Below, piece by piece: positions 1 through 7,844 of a DNA stretch of 15,460 nucleotides; the first letter of the stretch is position 1, and each line of letters begins with the position of its first letter. The DNA comes from Candidatus Latescibacterota bacterium (GTDB taxonomy: Bacteria > Latescibacterota > UBA2968 > UBA8231). A model generated the notes under the pieces. That model did not search any database, had not been told where the DNA came from, and worked only from the letters and a program-made list of their open reading frames with translations. Position numbers and translations under genes: made by a program. The stretch spans positions 1-15,460 of the forward strand of contig DPVW01000482.1 of assembly GCA_003529325.1 (NCBI GenBank). Reading direction: 5' to 3'.

Positions 1-2
1 TG

Positions 3-239
3 TCGGTTGTGCTCACCCGACAGGGGGAATTGTATCTGAATGATCGGCCCACGTCGCGGGTGAATCTGAGCACGTATGTAAGAGCCGAGGTCGAAGCCAA
101 CGCTGACGTGCAGGTGCTGATCGGCGCCGACAGGGAGTTGCCCTACGGTGAGGTCGTGGCCTTGATCGACCTCATCAAAGAGAGTGGCGTGCGTCGTTAT
201 GCTCTGAATGTTGCCTACAAGGACAAGCTGGTCCCGTGA
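3..239 (+). CDS. exbD: ExbD/TolR-family biopolymer transport protein, C-terminal part (5' end outside window)
   Basis: The 78 visible residues form the periplasmic domain of an ExbD/TolR protein: a strand with ELYLNDRP, a helix reading LSTYVRAEVEAN, a VQVLIGADRELPYGEVVALID strand-helix, and a final SGVRRYALNVAYK segment. This is the typical end of the family, so the stop at 237-239 looks native. ExbD works with ExbB in the inner membrane to turn proton flow into TonB motion. The N-terminal membrane helix with its conserved Asp lies upstream of the window. The next gene starts inside this stop codon (GTGA overlap) and is a TonB, which supports exbB-exbD-tonB order. The open frame continues to the left edge, so the GTG at 9 is not the true start. 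It could equally be called TolR, but the TonB and receptor neighbours favour ExbD. Confidence 0.85.
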   Translation, partial: SVVLTRQGELYLNDRPTSRVNLSTYVRAEVEANADVQVLIGADRELPYGEVVALIDLIKESGVRRYALNVAYKDKLVP

Positions 240-1009
240 ACGTGAGAGCAGAGGACGCCACCGAGGGCGGCAGGGGGCTTTCGGCCAAGCCGTACATGGT
301 GTCGCTGCTCTGTCACGCAGGGGCAATTGCCGTCGTCATCGTCGTGGCGACGCTGAACGTGCGGCAGGACCCAGAAGTCATCGAGGTGGAGATCGTCGAG
401 ATCCCGCCGCCCCTCGAGGAGCCCGTGGTGCCGCCCTCCAGGCCTGCGCCCCCCGTGCCGGTCCCCGATGTCGAGATCATACGCAAGGTTGAGACCGACG
501 CACGGCCTTTCCACGCCGAGGCTCAGAATCTCAATCAACGGCAACGTGATCCCAATAACGTCGTCAATCGTGAGGCCCCGACGTTGACCTTCGCCATTCC
601 CATGGAAGCCACAGTCGACGGAGGGGAAGGTTTCGAGGTCGTCGCTGTGGTAGGGGCGGACCCCGGCATGCACGGCGATCCCAGTATCGTCAGCCTGCCC
701 GCCGTGGAGTATGCCGATAGCTGGGAGATCACCGTAGAGCCCGAGCCCCTCAACGACCGTGAGTTCAAGCCGGTATATCCGCTGGCCGCCAAGGCACGTG
801 GTCAGGAAGCTGCTGTCGAGGTCGAAGTGCTGGTCGACAGTTCTGGTGCCGTCGCCGAGACCCGTGTGCTGATCTCGGGGGGGGACGCGTTCAGCACATC
901 GGCGCTGGAATACTGCCGCAAACTGCGCTTCAAACCCGCCCTGGCCAACCACGTGCCAGTCGCCAGTCGCATCGTGTGGGTCGTGGACTATCGCTTTGGC
1001 AACAGGTAG
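236..1009 (+). CDS. tonB: TonB-family energy transducer
   Basis: This 257-residue protein has the TonB layout. A short cytoplasmic tail is followed by one membrane segment at about residues 20-41 (MVSLLCHAGAIAVVIVVATL). A proline-rich linker follows at about 55-80 (EIPPPLEEPVVPPSRP and onward), then a poorly conserved spacer. A TonB_C domain occupies about 173-255, opening at EFKPVYPLAAKARG and including the YCRKLRFKPAL helix. It would span the periplasm and pass energy from ExbB/ExbD to outer-membrane receptors. The GTG at 236 overlaps the exbD stop, suggesting translational coupling, and the receptor gene begins 3 nt after this TAG stop. The spacer at about 85-165 is acidic and matches nothing I recognise. 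Family assignment is firm. The specific partner is inferred from adjacency. Confidence 0.88.
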   Translation: MNVRAEDATEGGRGLSAKPYMVSLLCHAGAIAVVIVVATLNVRQDPEVIEVEIVEIPPPLEEPVVPPSRPAPPVPVPDVEIIRKVETDARPFHAEAQNLNQRQRDPNNVVNREAPTLTFAIPMEATVDGGEGFEVVAVVGADPGMHGDPSIVSLPAVEYADSWEITVEPEPLNDREFKPVYPLAAKARGQEAAVEVEVLVDSSGAVAETRVLISGGDAFSTSALEYCRKLRFKPALANHVPVASRIVWVVDYRFGNR

Positions 1010-1012
1010 CCG

Positions 1013-3553
1013 ATGATGGCGACGACGTCGTTTCTGGGTCTGACATGGATCGTCGCACTCGGGTTGAGTGCAATTCCGTGCGATGCACAGGATTCACCGA
1101 CGTCACCGAAGTCGCTCAGCCAACGGCCTGAAGTCATTCAGGATGCGTCGCTGCGTTATCCACCCCAGGCGTGGGACAACGATGTGCAGGGGGATGTGGT
1201 GCTGCTGCTGTGGGTGACCGAGGTGGGTCAGGTAGAGGCGGCAAAGGTGATCTCCACACCGGGCTACGACATGGAGTTGGCGGCCATGGCGGCGGCGAAG
1301 AAGATGCGATTCTCGCCGGCGTTGATGGACGGCGAACCCGTCAAGGTGAAGATCCGTTACACCTTTCGATTCCGGAAACCGGAGAGGGGGGCCCTGGCGC
1401 TGCCGCCATTGACGGGTGGGGGGAAAGAAGACCCCCGTCCCAAGGGCCGGTTCTTCGGACGGGTGTTACAGAAGGGCACGGGCAACCCGCTTGTGGGTGC
1501 TGAACTCTACCTGCTCGATCTGGATGAGGCGACTCTCACAGACGAGAATGGGCGCTTTGATCGTGCGTTGAGTCCCGGTGGCTACGCGGTGACTGTAAAT
1601 GTGCCACAGCACCACGTATTCGAGAGGCTGGAACGGGTGGAGTCGGGTGGTTCGGTTGAGGTCGAATATTACGTCGAGCCCAATCGGCGGGAGCGCTATC
1701 GCACCATCGTCTGGGGCGACGAGGGCAGGGCCATGGTGGGGCGTACGACGCTGGCGGAGGCGGAGATCTCGGAGATCCCCGGCACGGTGGGCGATCCGAT
1801 CCGCGTCATCATGCTGATGCCGGGCGTGACGACGTCGATGAGTGGCCTCGGGTATCCCGTGGTGCGAGGCGTGCTGCCAGGGGATGCACGCTACGAGATG
1901 GACGGCGTGCAGATCCCCATGCTGTATCACCTCGGTTTCGGTTCGGCCGTGGTGAATCCCCGCTTCACGAGTGGCATCGTTTTTCAGCCAGGTGGTTACT
2001 CCGTGCAACACGGGCAGTTCCCGGGCGCGCTGATCATGGGGCAGGCCGCCCGTGCACCGGAACAGGCGGCGACGGCGACGGACCTGTCGATCATTCAGAC
2101 GAGTCTGTTTCACGCGCGACCGCTCACGGAAAATCTGCAGACGCTGGTGGCGGGACGCATGGGGACGCTGGGTTTGATCGTAGAAGGTCTGGCCTCTGAC
2201 GCCATCTTTAAGTACTGGGACTATCAGAGCAAGACCTTTCTGCAGATCGACGACAACGATCGTCTGGAGTTTCTCGCCTTCGGTGCCGGCAACAAGGTGG
2301 GCGAGAAGTTGGAGGGTGGGGGTGAGGATGTGGTCAAGATCGGTTTCCATCGCATGTTGCTGCGGCAGCGGCATACACTGCAAGCCGGTTGGCTGCAGCT
2401 CGAAGGGGAGCTTGGGCAGGAGGGTTATGAGGCGCCTGCGGATGAAGATGAGGACGAGGAGGCGATGGATGCGAGGTACTCCTATGGCGGTCTGCGGGGC
2501 AAACTCTCGAAGACGCTACGACCCAATCTGGAGATCCTCGTGGGAACCGAAGGGGTCCTGCAAGACTTCGACTTCATGCCGGATACCGACGAGCTGAGCG
2601 CCCCGTCGGACGGCATCACACTCGGAGCCTATACCGAAGCACAATGGACCCCGGGAGACTGGACGGTGATCCCCGGTATTCGTGTTGATCACTATCGCTA
2701 CGGCATCGATGATGGGCCCCGGCGCACGGCTGTCGATCCGCGGTTGGCCGCCGGATACCAGCTGACGGACGGCCTCGAGGTCAAAGCGTCAGCCGGCGTC
2801 TACCAAGGCCCACCACGGGTGACCCTGGCGGAGGGGCCTGTCGTCATCGGTCCGGTGCCGGGCATGGTGGGCATCGGTCTGGAGCGAGGACTGACTCGAA
2901 CCATGCAGATCACCGGTGGATTGGAGGCCGAACTCCCCTGGAACTTGCAGGCCGTGGTGCAGGGATACGACAGCAGCCTGCGCACCGGCATGGATTTCTC
3001 GCTGCGGGAGGAGAATCTGGGGGGCGAGACGGAGGATGGAGATGATGACCCCCCCCTGCCCAGCACGGGCCGTTCGTATGGCGTCGAGTTCGTCCTGCGC
3101 CGGCAACTGGGTGGCTCGTTATTCGGCTGGATGACGTATAGTCTGAGCCGCAGTGAACGCACGGCGGAGGGGTACGGCACGATGCCCTTCATGTTCGACC
3201 AGACACACGTCATCAACGCCGTCGCCTCATGGGAGGTGGGACGACACTGGACACTGGGTGCGGCGTATCATTTTCACACGGGTAGACCCTATACACCGGA
3301 AGTCCTGGTTCCCTTTAGAGGTATCGGTCACGGCCCGCCATTTTCCAAGCGCTTGCCAAATTTCTGGAAGCTCGATGTGCGCATCCAGAAGCGGGAGGTG
3401 TATGACACGTGGTACTTTGACTTCTACATCGATGTCCTCAACGTCACCTTCAATCGGGAGACGATCGGCATAAAATTAGATGGGGATGGCGGCGAGCGTA
3501 TCGAGAAGTCGCTGTTCTTCGTGCCCATGCTGGGACTTCGGGCAGCATTCTAA
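1013..3553 (+). CDS. TonB-dependent outer-membrane receptor with N-terminal TonB_C and carboxypeptidase-regulatory domains
   Basis: This 846-residue protein has a signal peptide at about 1-25. A TonB_C-like domain follows at about 40-120 (DASLRYPPQAW, GDVVLLLWVTEVGQVEAAKV, AAAKKMRFSPALMDGEPV). A carboxypeptidase-regulatory-like beta-sandwich covers about 145-222 (GRVLQKGTGNPLVGAELYLL, TDENGRFDRALSPGGYAVTV). The plug lies at about 225-345 (PGVTTSMSGLGYPVVRGV, RYEMDGVQIPMLYHLG), and the rest is a 22-strand-type barrel ending in Phe, as outer-membrane proteins usually do. Two loops are strongly acidic (near residues 477-487 and 680-690), perhaps binding cations or sitting at the cell surface. 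TonB-energised receptors import siderophores, vitamins, glycans or peptides; the substrate here is unknown. Having a TonB_C domain inside the receptor is unusual, though I recall similar architectures in Myxococcota-like genomes. The start at ATG 1013 leaves 3 nt after tonB. The alternative ATG 1016 changes one residue. Confidence 0.85.
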   Translation: MMATTSFLGLTWIVALGLSAIPCDAQDSPTSPKSLSQRPEVIQDASLRYPPQAWDNDVQGDVVLLLWVTEVGQVEAAKVISTPGYDMELAAMAAAKKMRFSPALMDGEPVKVKIRYTFRFRKPERGALALPPLTGGGKEDPRPKGRFFGRVLQKGTGNPLVGAELYLLDLDEATLTDENGRFDRALSPGGYAVTVNVPQHHVFERLERVESGGSVEVEYYVEPNRRERYRTIVWGDEGRAMVGRTTLAEAEISEIPGTVGDPIRVIMLMPGVTTSMSGLGYPVVRGVLPGDARYEMDGVQIPMLYHLGFGSAVVNPRFTSGIVFQPGGYSVQHGQFPGALIMGQAARAPEQAATATDLSIIQTSLFHARPLTENLQTLVAGRMGTLGLIVEGLASDAIFKYWDYQSKTFLQIDDNDRLEFLAFGAGNKVGEKLEGGGEDVVKIGFHRMLLRQRHTLQAGWLQLEGELGQEGYEAPADEDEDEEAMDARYSYGGLRGKLSKTLRPNLEILVGTEGVLQDFDFMPDTDELSAPSDGITLGAYTEAQWTPGDWTVIPGIRVDHYRYGIDDGPRRTAVDPRLAAGYQLTDGLEVKASAGVYQGPPRVTLAEGPVVIGPVPGMVGIGLERGLTRTMQITGGLEAELPWNLQAVVQGYDSSLRTGMDFSLREENLGGETEDGDDDPPLPSTGRSYGVEFVLRRQLGGSLFGWMTYSLSRSERTAEGYGTMPFMFDQTHVINAVASWEVGRHWTLGAAYHFHTGRPYTPEVLVPFRGIGHGPPFSKRLPNFWKLDVRIQKREVYDTWYFDFYIDVLNVTFNRETIGIKLDGDGGERIEKSLFFVPMLGLRAAF

Positions 3554-5835
3554 GAGACGGCGAGGGATTCCCGCCTCAACAGATGCCTCTCCAGGAATTC
3601 GAAGGTTCCATTGCCGTTGATGGTGTGCGGTCCGTCGAAGAATTCGATCTCGGTGCGTTCTGCGTGGCCGAGCAGGACGTAGAGACGGCGTGTGCGGGCA
3701 TACTCGTAGGCGACCCATTCGTCGGGTGCGACGCCGTCGTGGTGGCCGCGTTCGACCATGAAGGGTCGTGGGAAGATGAGCCAGCTCATCTCGGCGTAGT
3801 TGAAGGTGTTGCCCAGGTCGAACTCCGGCATGTCGTATTCACCGGTGCCCATGTAGGACCAGCGGTGCCGCGTGGAGGAACACTTCCAGATCCATTCGTT
3901 GTAGTCGGCGGAACAGATGGACAGGCAATAGCCTGGCAGCAGAGCGGGTACTCTCATGGCGGTCTTGCCACCGTAACTGAGGCCATAGAAGGCGATGCGC
4001 TCCGCATCGACGAAGGGCAGCGATCCCAGCCACTGCAGGATCCGCTCGTGCTGTCGGACGATGACGCTGAACAGGGACACTCCAAGAGGGTTGGCGAGAC
4101 GCTGAATGTCACGATACCGGCTGCCACCGATATAAGGGTTCTGGGGTGCAAAGGTGACGAAACCCTTTTCGGCAAGACGACAGGCGTAGGTATGGTAGGC
4201 GTCATGATCGACGGCGGGATCGGCGACATCTTGTGGTCGTCCCTCCAATCCGTGCTGACAGACGACGACGGGGCGTTGGTGCCCCCGGCGGATCCCTTTG
4301 GGCACGAGGAGAATGCCGTAACTGAAGACGTGGGCGGCACCTGTGCCGTAGACGTCGAGCACGACCTCATAGCCGCGGAATTTCGGGGTGTCGTAGACGA
4401 GGCGACTTCGTGGGTTCAGCCTGCCACGTGGCGCCGGCAATTCGCCGATCACGTGTCTGGCAAAGCGCCGGCGATACCGATCAGCTGACAAAGCGAAAGC
4501 GGTGGCGCTGGTCCGATCGGCGGACGCCCAGAATTGCTCCCGACGATGTTCGGCGGCGGCAAGCGCTACCTGTGTGTGGGCGATGATCTGGCGCACGATG
4601 CGATCGCGACGCCGCCTGGGGTCGGGTAGCTGGTTGCCGGTCCGGCGAGGTGCACGGGCGGTGGGTGCCAGCCTTTGCCGGGCACCCACGGCACGCAGGA
4701 TCTGACGTAGAAAGCTGTCGCTGCCTGGATGCTGACGATCCGGTCTGACTACCTCCAGGTATCCTGAGGCGCCGCGCAGGCCAGCAACGTGTCGCCTCGC
4801 CCGCTCAGCCTCTTCTGCCACTTGCTCAAAGGAGGGCGTAACCAGGACGCCGGGGGCAGCACCGCTACGTCCTTCACGCTCTGCGGGTGGGCCGTCGACG
4901 GTAGGCACCCGGGCCGCTTCGATGACGAGTCGTCGTGGGGCGATCATGGCGGCGACTTCGGCGTCACCGAACTGCCGCAGCAGGCCGAAGAGGTTGCGAT
5001 CGATCGGCTCGCGCCAGGTCTGCTCGCGGGGACCGAAGGCGCCACTGACACCGGCGGCAGATATGCGGTCGTCGAGGGCCGCAGCATACAGCGCCAGACG
5101 ACCCCCTTCGCCATATCCGGCGACACCGATGGGGGCGTCGATCTGCCAGCCGTCGAGCAATGCGAAGAGACTCTCCAACTCGTATCCCAGCACGTGCCGG
5201 CCCAGCTCGTAGGCGGTTCGATAAATGAATTCGCGATGCGACATATTGGTGCTGCGAATGTCGGGAAGGAGACTGTGCTCGCAGTCGCGGTCCACCGCCT
5301 GGGGGATGGCGACGGCGCAGCCATTCTCCGCGAATCGTCGGGCCAGCTGCTGTGGCCTTGGCAGACCGGGTTCGAGTCCTGCAGACTGTTCAGGGGTTTG
5401 TGCGGCGTCCGGCAGTACGACCATACGGGCACGTCGCCGACCGTGGGGCAACAGCAGCAGACCCTCGCCGTCGAGCCCGCCAAAGACCGGCCAGCGAATC
5501 GCGTACACATCATAACCCCGGCCCCGGGCGATCGCCCCGTCGGTAGCGCCTGGGGTCGACACGATCTGCAGACCTTCGCCTCGGACACGATGGTCGATGC
5601 CGACACCGAGAATTCGGGCGAGACGTTGGCGACGAGGCTGCAGCCACCGGTCCCACGAAGTGAGACTGGAGACATCTGGTTTCCAGGCACGCAGGCGCTG
5701 GTCGCCAACCACCGCGGTACGGAGCACGAGGTATTGGCGGATGCCCTCGACCATACGTGCCGCCAGGTCGCCATCCCAGGTAAGGAGAGCGGTCTGTGGT
5801 AGTCGGTCGGCGGCGACTCGGGTGCCGGTGGTCAC
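3550..5835 (-). CDS. Two-domain alpha/beta hydrolase (dienelactone hydrolase/acetyl xylan esterase-like)
   Basis: This 761-residue protein contains two alpha/beta-hydrolase folds. The C-terminal one (about 470-755) has an oxyanion-type strand (RPVVVCQHGLEGRP, 521-534), the nucleophile elbow GLSYGG with Ser620, a likely acid at Asp700 in RGHHDGVAPDEW, and a His at 737 in FFDGPHTING. This is a complete triad. The N-terminal one (about 120-390) keeps the elbow shape but reads GYGEGG at 240-245, so Gly242 sits where Ser is expected; it looks non-catalytic. Residues 390-450 are basic and Ala-rich and may be a linker. No signal peptide is visible, so it is probably cytoplasmic. The probable role is hydrolysis of an ester such as an acylated sugar; the substrate cannot be read. 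The GTG at 5835 overlaps the stop of the preceding amidohydrolase-like gene (GTGA). Its own TAG overlaps the receptor stop on the opposite strand. Confidence 0.75.
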   Translation of the reverse strand: MTTGTRVAADRLPQTALLTWDGDLAARMVEGIRQYLVLRTAVVGDQRLRAWKPDVSSLTSWDRWLQPRRQRLARILGVGIDHRVRGEGLQIVSTPGATDGAIARGRGYDVYAIRWPVFGGLDGEGLLLLPHGRRRARMVVLPDAAQTPEQSAGLEPGLPRPQQLARRFAENGCAVAIPQAVDRDCEHSLLPDIRSTNMSHREFIYRTAYELGRHVLGYELESLFALLDGWQIDAPIGVAGYGEGGRLALYAAALDDRISAAGVSGAFGPREQTWREPIDRNLFGLLRQFGDAEVAAMIAPRRLVIEAARVPTVDGPPAEREGRSGAAPGVLVTPSFEQVAEEAERARRHVAGLRGASGYLEVVRPDRQHPGSDSFLRQILRAVGARQRLAPTARAPRRTGNQLPDPRRRRDRIVRQIIAHTQVALAAAEHRREQFWASADRTSATAFALSADRYRRRFARHVIGELPAPRGRLNPRSRLVYDTPKFRGYEVVLDVYGTGAAHVFSYGILLVPKGIRRGHQRPVVVCQHGLEGRPQDVADPAVDHDAYHTYACRLAEKGFVTFAPQNPYIGGSRYRDIQRLANPLGVSLFSVIVRQHERILQWLGSLPFVDAERIAFYGLSYGGKTAMRVPALLPGYCLSICSADYNEWIWKCSSTRHRWSYMGTGEYDMPEFDLGNTFNYAEMSWLIFPRPFMVERGHHDGVAPDEWVAYEYARTRRLYVLLGHAERTEIEFFDGPHTINGNGTFEFLERHLLRRESLAVS

Positions 5836-6602
5836 GTCCGTTTCAGGCGCAGAATTTTCGCCGCATTACGCCAGGCGATCCCTTCGCGGACACGTTTACC
5901 GCGATCGAGGACCTCGAGTTTCAACAGCGCCGGGTCAGCGACTTTGAAGACCATCCCGGTGCCGAAGGCGAGTTTGTCCTGGCCGGCCTCATCGATGAAT
6001 GCCTGCATGTTGCGCTGCAGGACGGCCGTCATGCGCGAGATATCGACGACGTAGTCAGCATCCTTGGGCAACCGCGCCGCCTGCAGGCCCAGCGCGTTGA
6101 GGAGCATCCATCTTACCTTCGGCCGTGTCTCCAGAGCCAGGCGGATTTCGTCAGCACTCAGGTCGCGGGCGATGTCCCAGGGGTGTCTGGTGCGGCGGTC
6201 CTCGACTCGCTGTGGCACCTGGATCACGAAACCACGTTCGTGCGCGGCATCGATCAGATCGAGGGCACCGGAGTCGGTGAGCTGGAACTCATGATACTGT
6301 GGGTAGAGGCGCAGTCCGATGCAGCCGAGATCCTCGTGGCAGCGTTGCAGGTCCTCTAGCCAACCGGGGTTCTCCGGTCGCAGCGTGGCCACTGGCAACA
6401 GACGATCGGTGTGGCGTTTCACCTGGCGGGCAAGTTCCTCGTTGGCTGGATGCGGGTCCCGATAGAGTGCGGCGCCCACGTGGCCGACGACGGCACGTTC
6501 GATGCCTTTCTTATCCATGCGCTTGAGCAGGCCGGTCACCGTCGGGTTCTCGAGGTGACGGAAGGGCCAGGCGCCGACCCATGTATTGATATCGATCAGC
6601 AT
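5832..6602 (-). CDS. Amidohydrolase_2-fold protein lacking the metal ligands
   Basis: The 256 residues follow the Amidohydro_2 TIM-barrel plan: an N-terminal MLIDINTW strand, GCIGLRLYPQYHEF in the middle, and a C-terminal LAFGTGMVFK followed by WRNAAKILRL. Every usual metal position is changed. The HxH after strand 1 is N-x-W. The strand-5 region has VIQVPQRVED with no His. The strand-6 AHxGG equivalent reads WMLLNALG. The catalytic Asp of FGxD is Gly. It is therefore either a metal-free enzyme of unknown chemistry or a binding or structural partner. It lies 1 nt downstream of an intact amidohydrolase and overlaps the hydrolase gene by 4 nt, so all three are probably co-translated. The ATG at 6602 has GGAGG 10 nt upstream. 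I recall similar FGTG-type relatives in Planctomycetota-like genomes, which would make the loss ancestral. Confidence 0.75.
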   Translation of the reverse strand: MLIDINTWVGAWPFRHLENPTVTGLLKRMDKKGIERAVVGHVGAALYRDPHPANEELARQVKRHTDRLLPVATLRPENPGWLEDLQRCHEDLGCIGLRLYPQYHEFQLTDSGALDLIDAAHERGFVIQVPQRVEDRRTRHPWDIARDLSADEIRLALETRPKVRWMLLNALGLQAARLPKDADYVVDISRMTAVLQRNMQAFIDEAGQDKLAFGTGMVFKVADPALLKLEVLDRGKRVREGIAWRNAAKILRLKRT

Positions 6603-6603
6603 G

Positions 6604-7374
6604 TCAGCTGTGCCTCCGCCGGGCGACGATCTGCTCCCAGTTCCGGTAGCAGATCTTCTCCTTCTGAGTCTGTGTCAGATCGGCGGCCAGCATCTTGCCG
6701 ACGCCGCCCTCCATGGTCATATCGGTGCCGAAGAGGAGTCGCTCGGCGCCGAGCTCGCGGGCACACATCTCGATCATGCCGGCGTCTATGATGGAACCCG
6801 AAGTGTCGAGATAGACAGAGGGTGCCTCGCGCAGCGCTTTGATCGACCATTCCCAGTCACCACCGCCGCCGATATGGGCCTCGATGAGCATGCACTCCGG
6901 GTACAACTGCGCGGCGCGGACGAAGTCTGCGGCGTCGGAGATGTTGGGCTGCTCGTCGGTAAACCTGCGGGTCGTCGCGTGCCCGGCGTGCTCGAGGACG
7001 GGGAGCCCCTCGTCGATCGCCTTTTCCAGCACCGGATGCACTGCGGGGTCCCAGATCTTGTACTGGTTGTACAGCTTAATGCCGATCATGCCGGCATCGA
7101 GGCAACGGTCGATCTCGCCGAGAGACTGCTGCTGGCCGGGGGTCACGTAACACCAGCCGAGGATGCGGCCCTCGTATCGTCTCATGCAGCCGATGACGGC
7201 ATCGTTGCACTCGCGGACCTTGTCGAAGGTGGGCATACCGCGCATGACAGGGATGGAGACGACGATCTGCTCGATCCCGAGTGCGTCTGCCGCCTCGATG
7301 ATGCGGTCATTGTGATCCCAGCTCCACTCGACACCGGCACCCTTCACGTGCATGTGCATGTCGATCATTCGCAC
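6604..7374 (-). CDS. Metal-dependent amidohydrolase, Amidohydro_2 family
   Basis: This 256-residue protein is a full-length Amidohydro_2 (PF04909-type) enzyme. The metal HxH is in [10 protein letters not shown] at the N-terminus. Further active-site signatures are [11 protein letters not shown] (Lys and strand 4), [25 protein letters not shown], and the catalytic Asp in LLFGTDMTM. Such proteins hydrolyse or decarboxylate C-N, C-O or C-C bonds of small lactones, amides or aromatic acids; the substrate is unknown. No signal peptide is seen, so it is cytoplasmic. I place the start at GTG 7374 because GAGGAG (7383-7388) is 8 nt upstream. The ATG at 7368 gives the same protein less two residues and forms an ATGA overlap with the SDR remnant's stop. 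The next gene, a metal-less relative, starts 1 nt after this stop. Confidence 0.8.
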   Translation of the reverse strand: MRMIDMHMHVKGAGVEWSWDHNDRIIEAADALGIEQIVVSIPVMRGMPTFDKVRECNDAVIGCMRRYEGRILGWCYVTPGQQQSLGEIDRCLDAGMIGIKLYNQYKIWDPAVHPVLEKAIDEGLPVLEHAGHATTRRFTDEQPNISDAADFVRAAQLYPECMLIEAHIGGGGDWEWSIKALREAPSVYLDTSGSIIDAGMIEMCARELGAERLLFGTDMTMEGGVGKMLAADLTQTQKEKICYRNWEQIVARRRHS

Positions 7375-7678
7375 TTGTCGATCTCCTCGGCGATTGCGGC
7401 TGTCATCGCACGCGTTCGTGGCGATAGATATTCCAGGCATTCACCAGTGTACCCGTCCACGGGCAGCACATGGCCGGTGATATAACTGGCCTCGTCGCTG
7501 CAGAGAAACGCGGCGGCGGCGGCGACTTCGGCAGGGAGACCGTGTCCGCCACCATACGGTCGATGGCCGCCCCCTCGGCGGTGAAGCGCTCGCCGACGGC
7601 ACGGCCGATGCCCTGACCAGCGCCGGTGATGACGGCGACCGGGCCGGTGAGGCGGGATGAGTTGACTGTCTGGTTCAT
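7365..7678 (-). pseudogene. Short-chain dehydrogenase/reductase remnant (middle deleted, frameshifted)
   Basis: The first approximately 38 residues are a normal SDR start: a short lead and then [19 protein letters not shown] with the TGxxxGIG cofactor motif. This runs straight into IDRMVADTV, which in FabG-type SDRs follows the active site. A frame change near 7525-7540 then leads to [20 protein letters not shown] and [12 protein letters not shown], the classical SDR C-terminus, followed by about 25 more residues to TGA at 7365-7367. About 150 residues are missing, including the NNAG region and the catalytic Ser-Tyr-Lys. No dehydrogenase can be made. A TTG at 7717 with GGAGAGG upstream is an alternative start that adds 13 residues. 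The gene is first in the minus-strand operon, so its promoter and downstream ribosome binding site may still serve the amidohydrolases. Confidence 0.8.
7383..7388 (-). promoter_or_regulatory. Shine-Dalgarno GAGGAG for the amidohydrolase
   Basis: Read on the minus strand this is GAGGAG, 8 nt from GTG 7374 and 14 nt from ATG 7368, so it favours the GTG start. It lies inside the 3' end of the SDR remnant, which would explain why that end is retained even though the SDR itself is dead. Confidence 0.55.
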
Positions 7679-7844
7679 ATCAAGCTGGACGGTGGCGTAC
7701 TGACTGTGCGACGTCAAGTCTGGTCCTCTCCGGCTTACTCGGTGTCAGGCTCTTGTGGATGTTACCGACATGGCGGAAATGAAACGAGTGTGTTCCGGTT
7801 CCTTAGGAGCTGTAAGTTGTTGTCGTGCATGTAGTTAGCTCGTC

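Noticed and set aside
215..952. 245-residue minus-strand open frame.
   Set aside because: It is the complement of tonB, with His- and Arg-rich composition and no domain; the tonB features on the plus strand are unambiguous.
1466..2383. 305-residue minus-strand open frame.
   Set aside because: It is antisense to the receptor's regulatory, plug and early barrel region; its His- and Arg-rich sequence looks like a shadow.
4789..5802. 337-residue plus-strand open frame, and its neighbour at 3583-4488.
   Set aside because: Both are antisense to the two-domain hydrolase, whose motifs are clear; they show no domain of their own.
6586..7485. 299-residue plus-strand open frame.
   Set aside because: It is antisense to the intact amidohydrolase, whose HxH and FGTD motifs show which strand codes.
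7679..7844. Possible divergent promoter or anaerobic-regulator site between the SDR remnant and nrfH.
   Set aside because: I looked for an FNR-type TTGAT-N4-ATCAA box and for well-spaced -35/-10 pairs and found none convincing.
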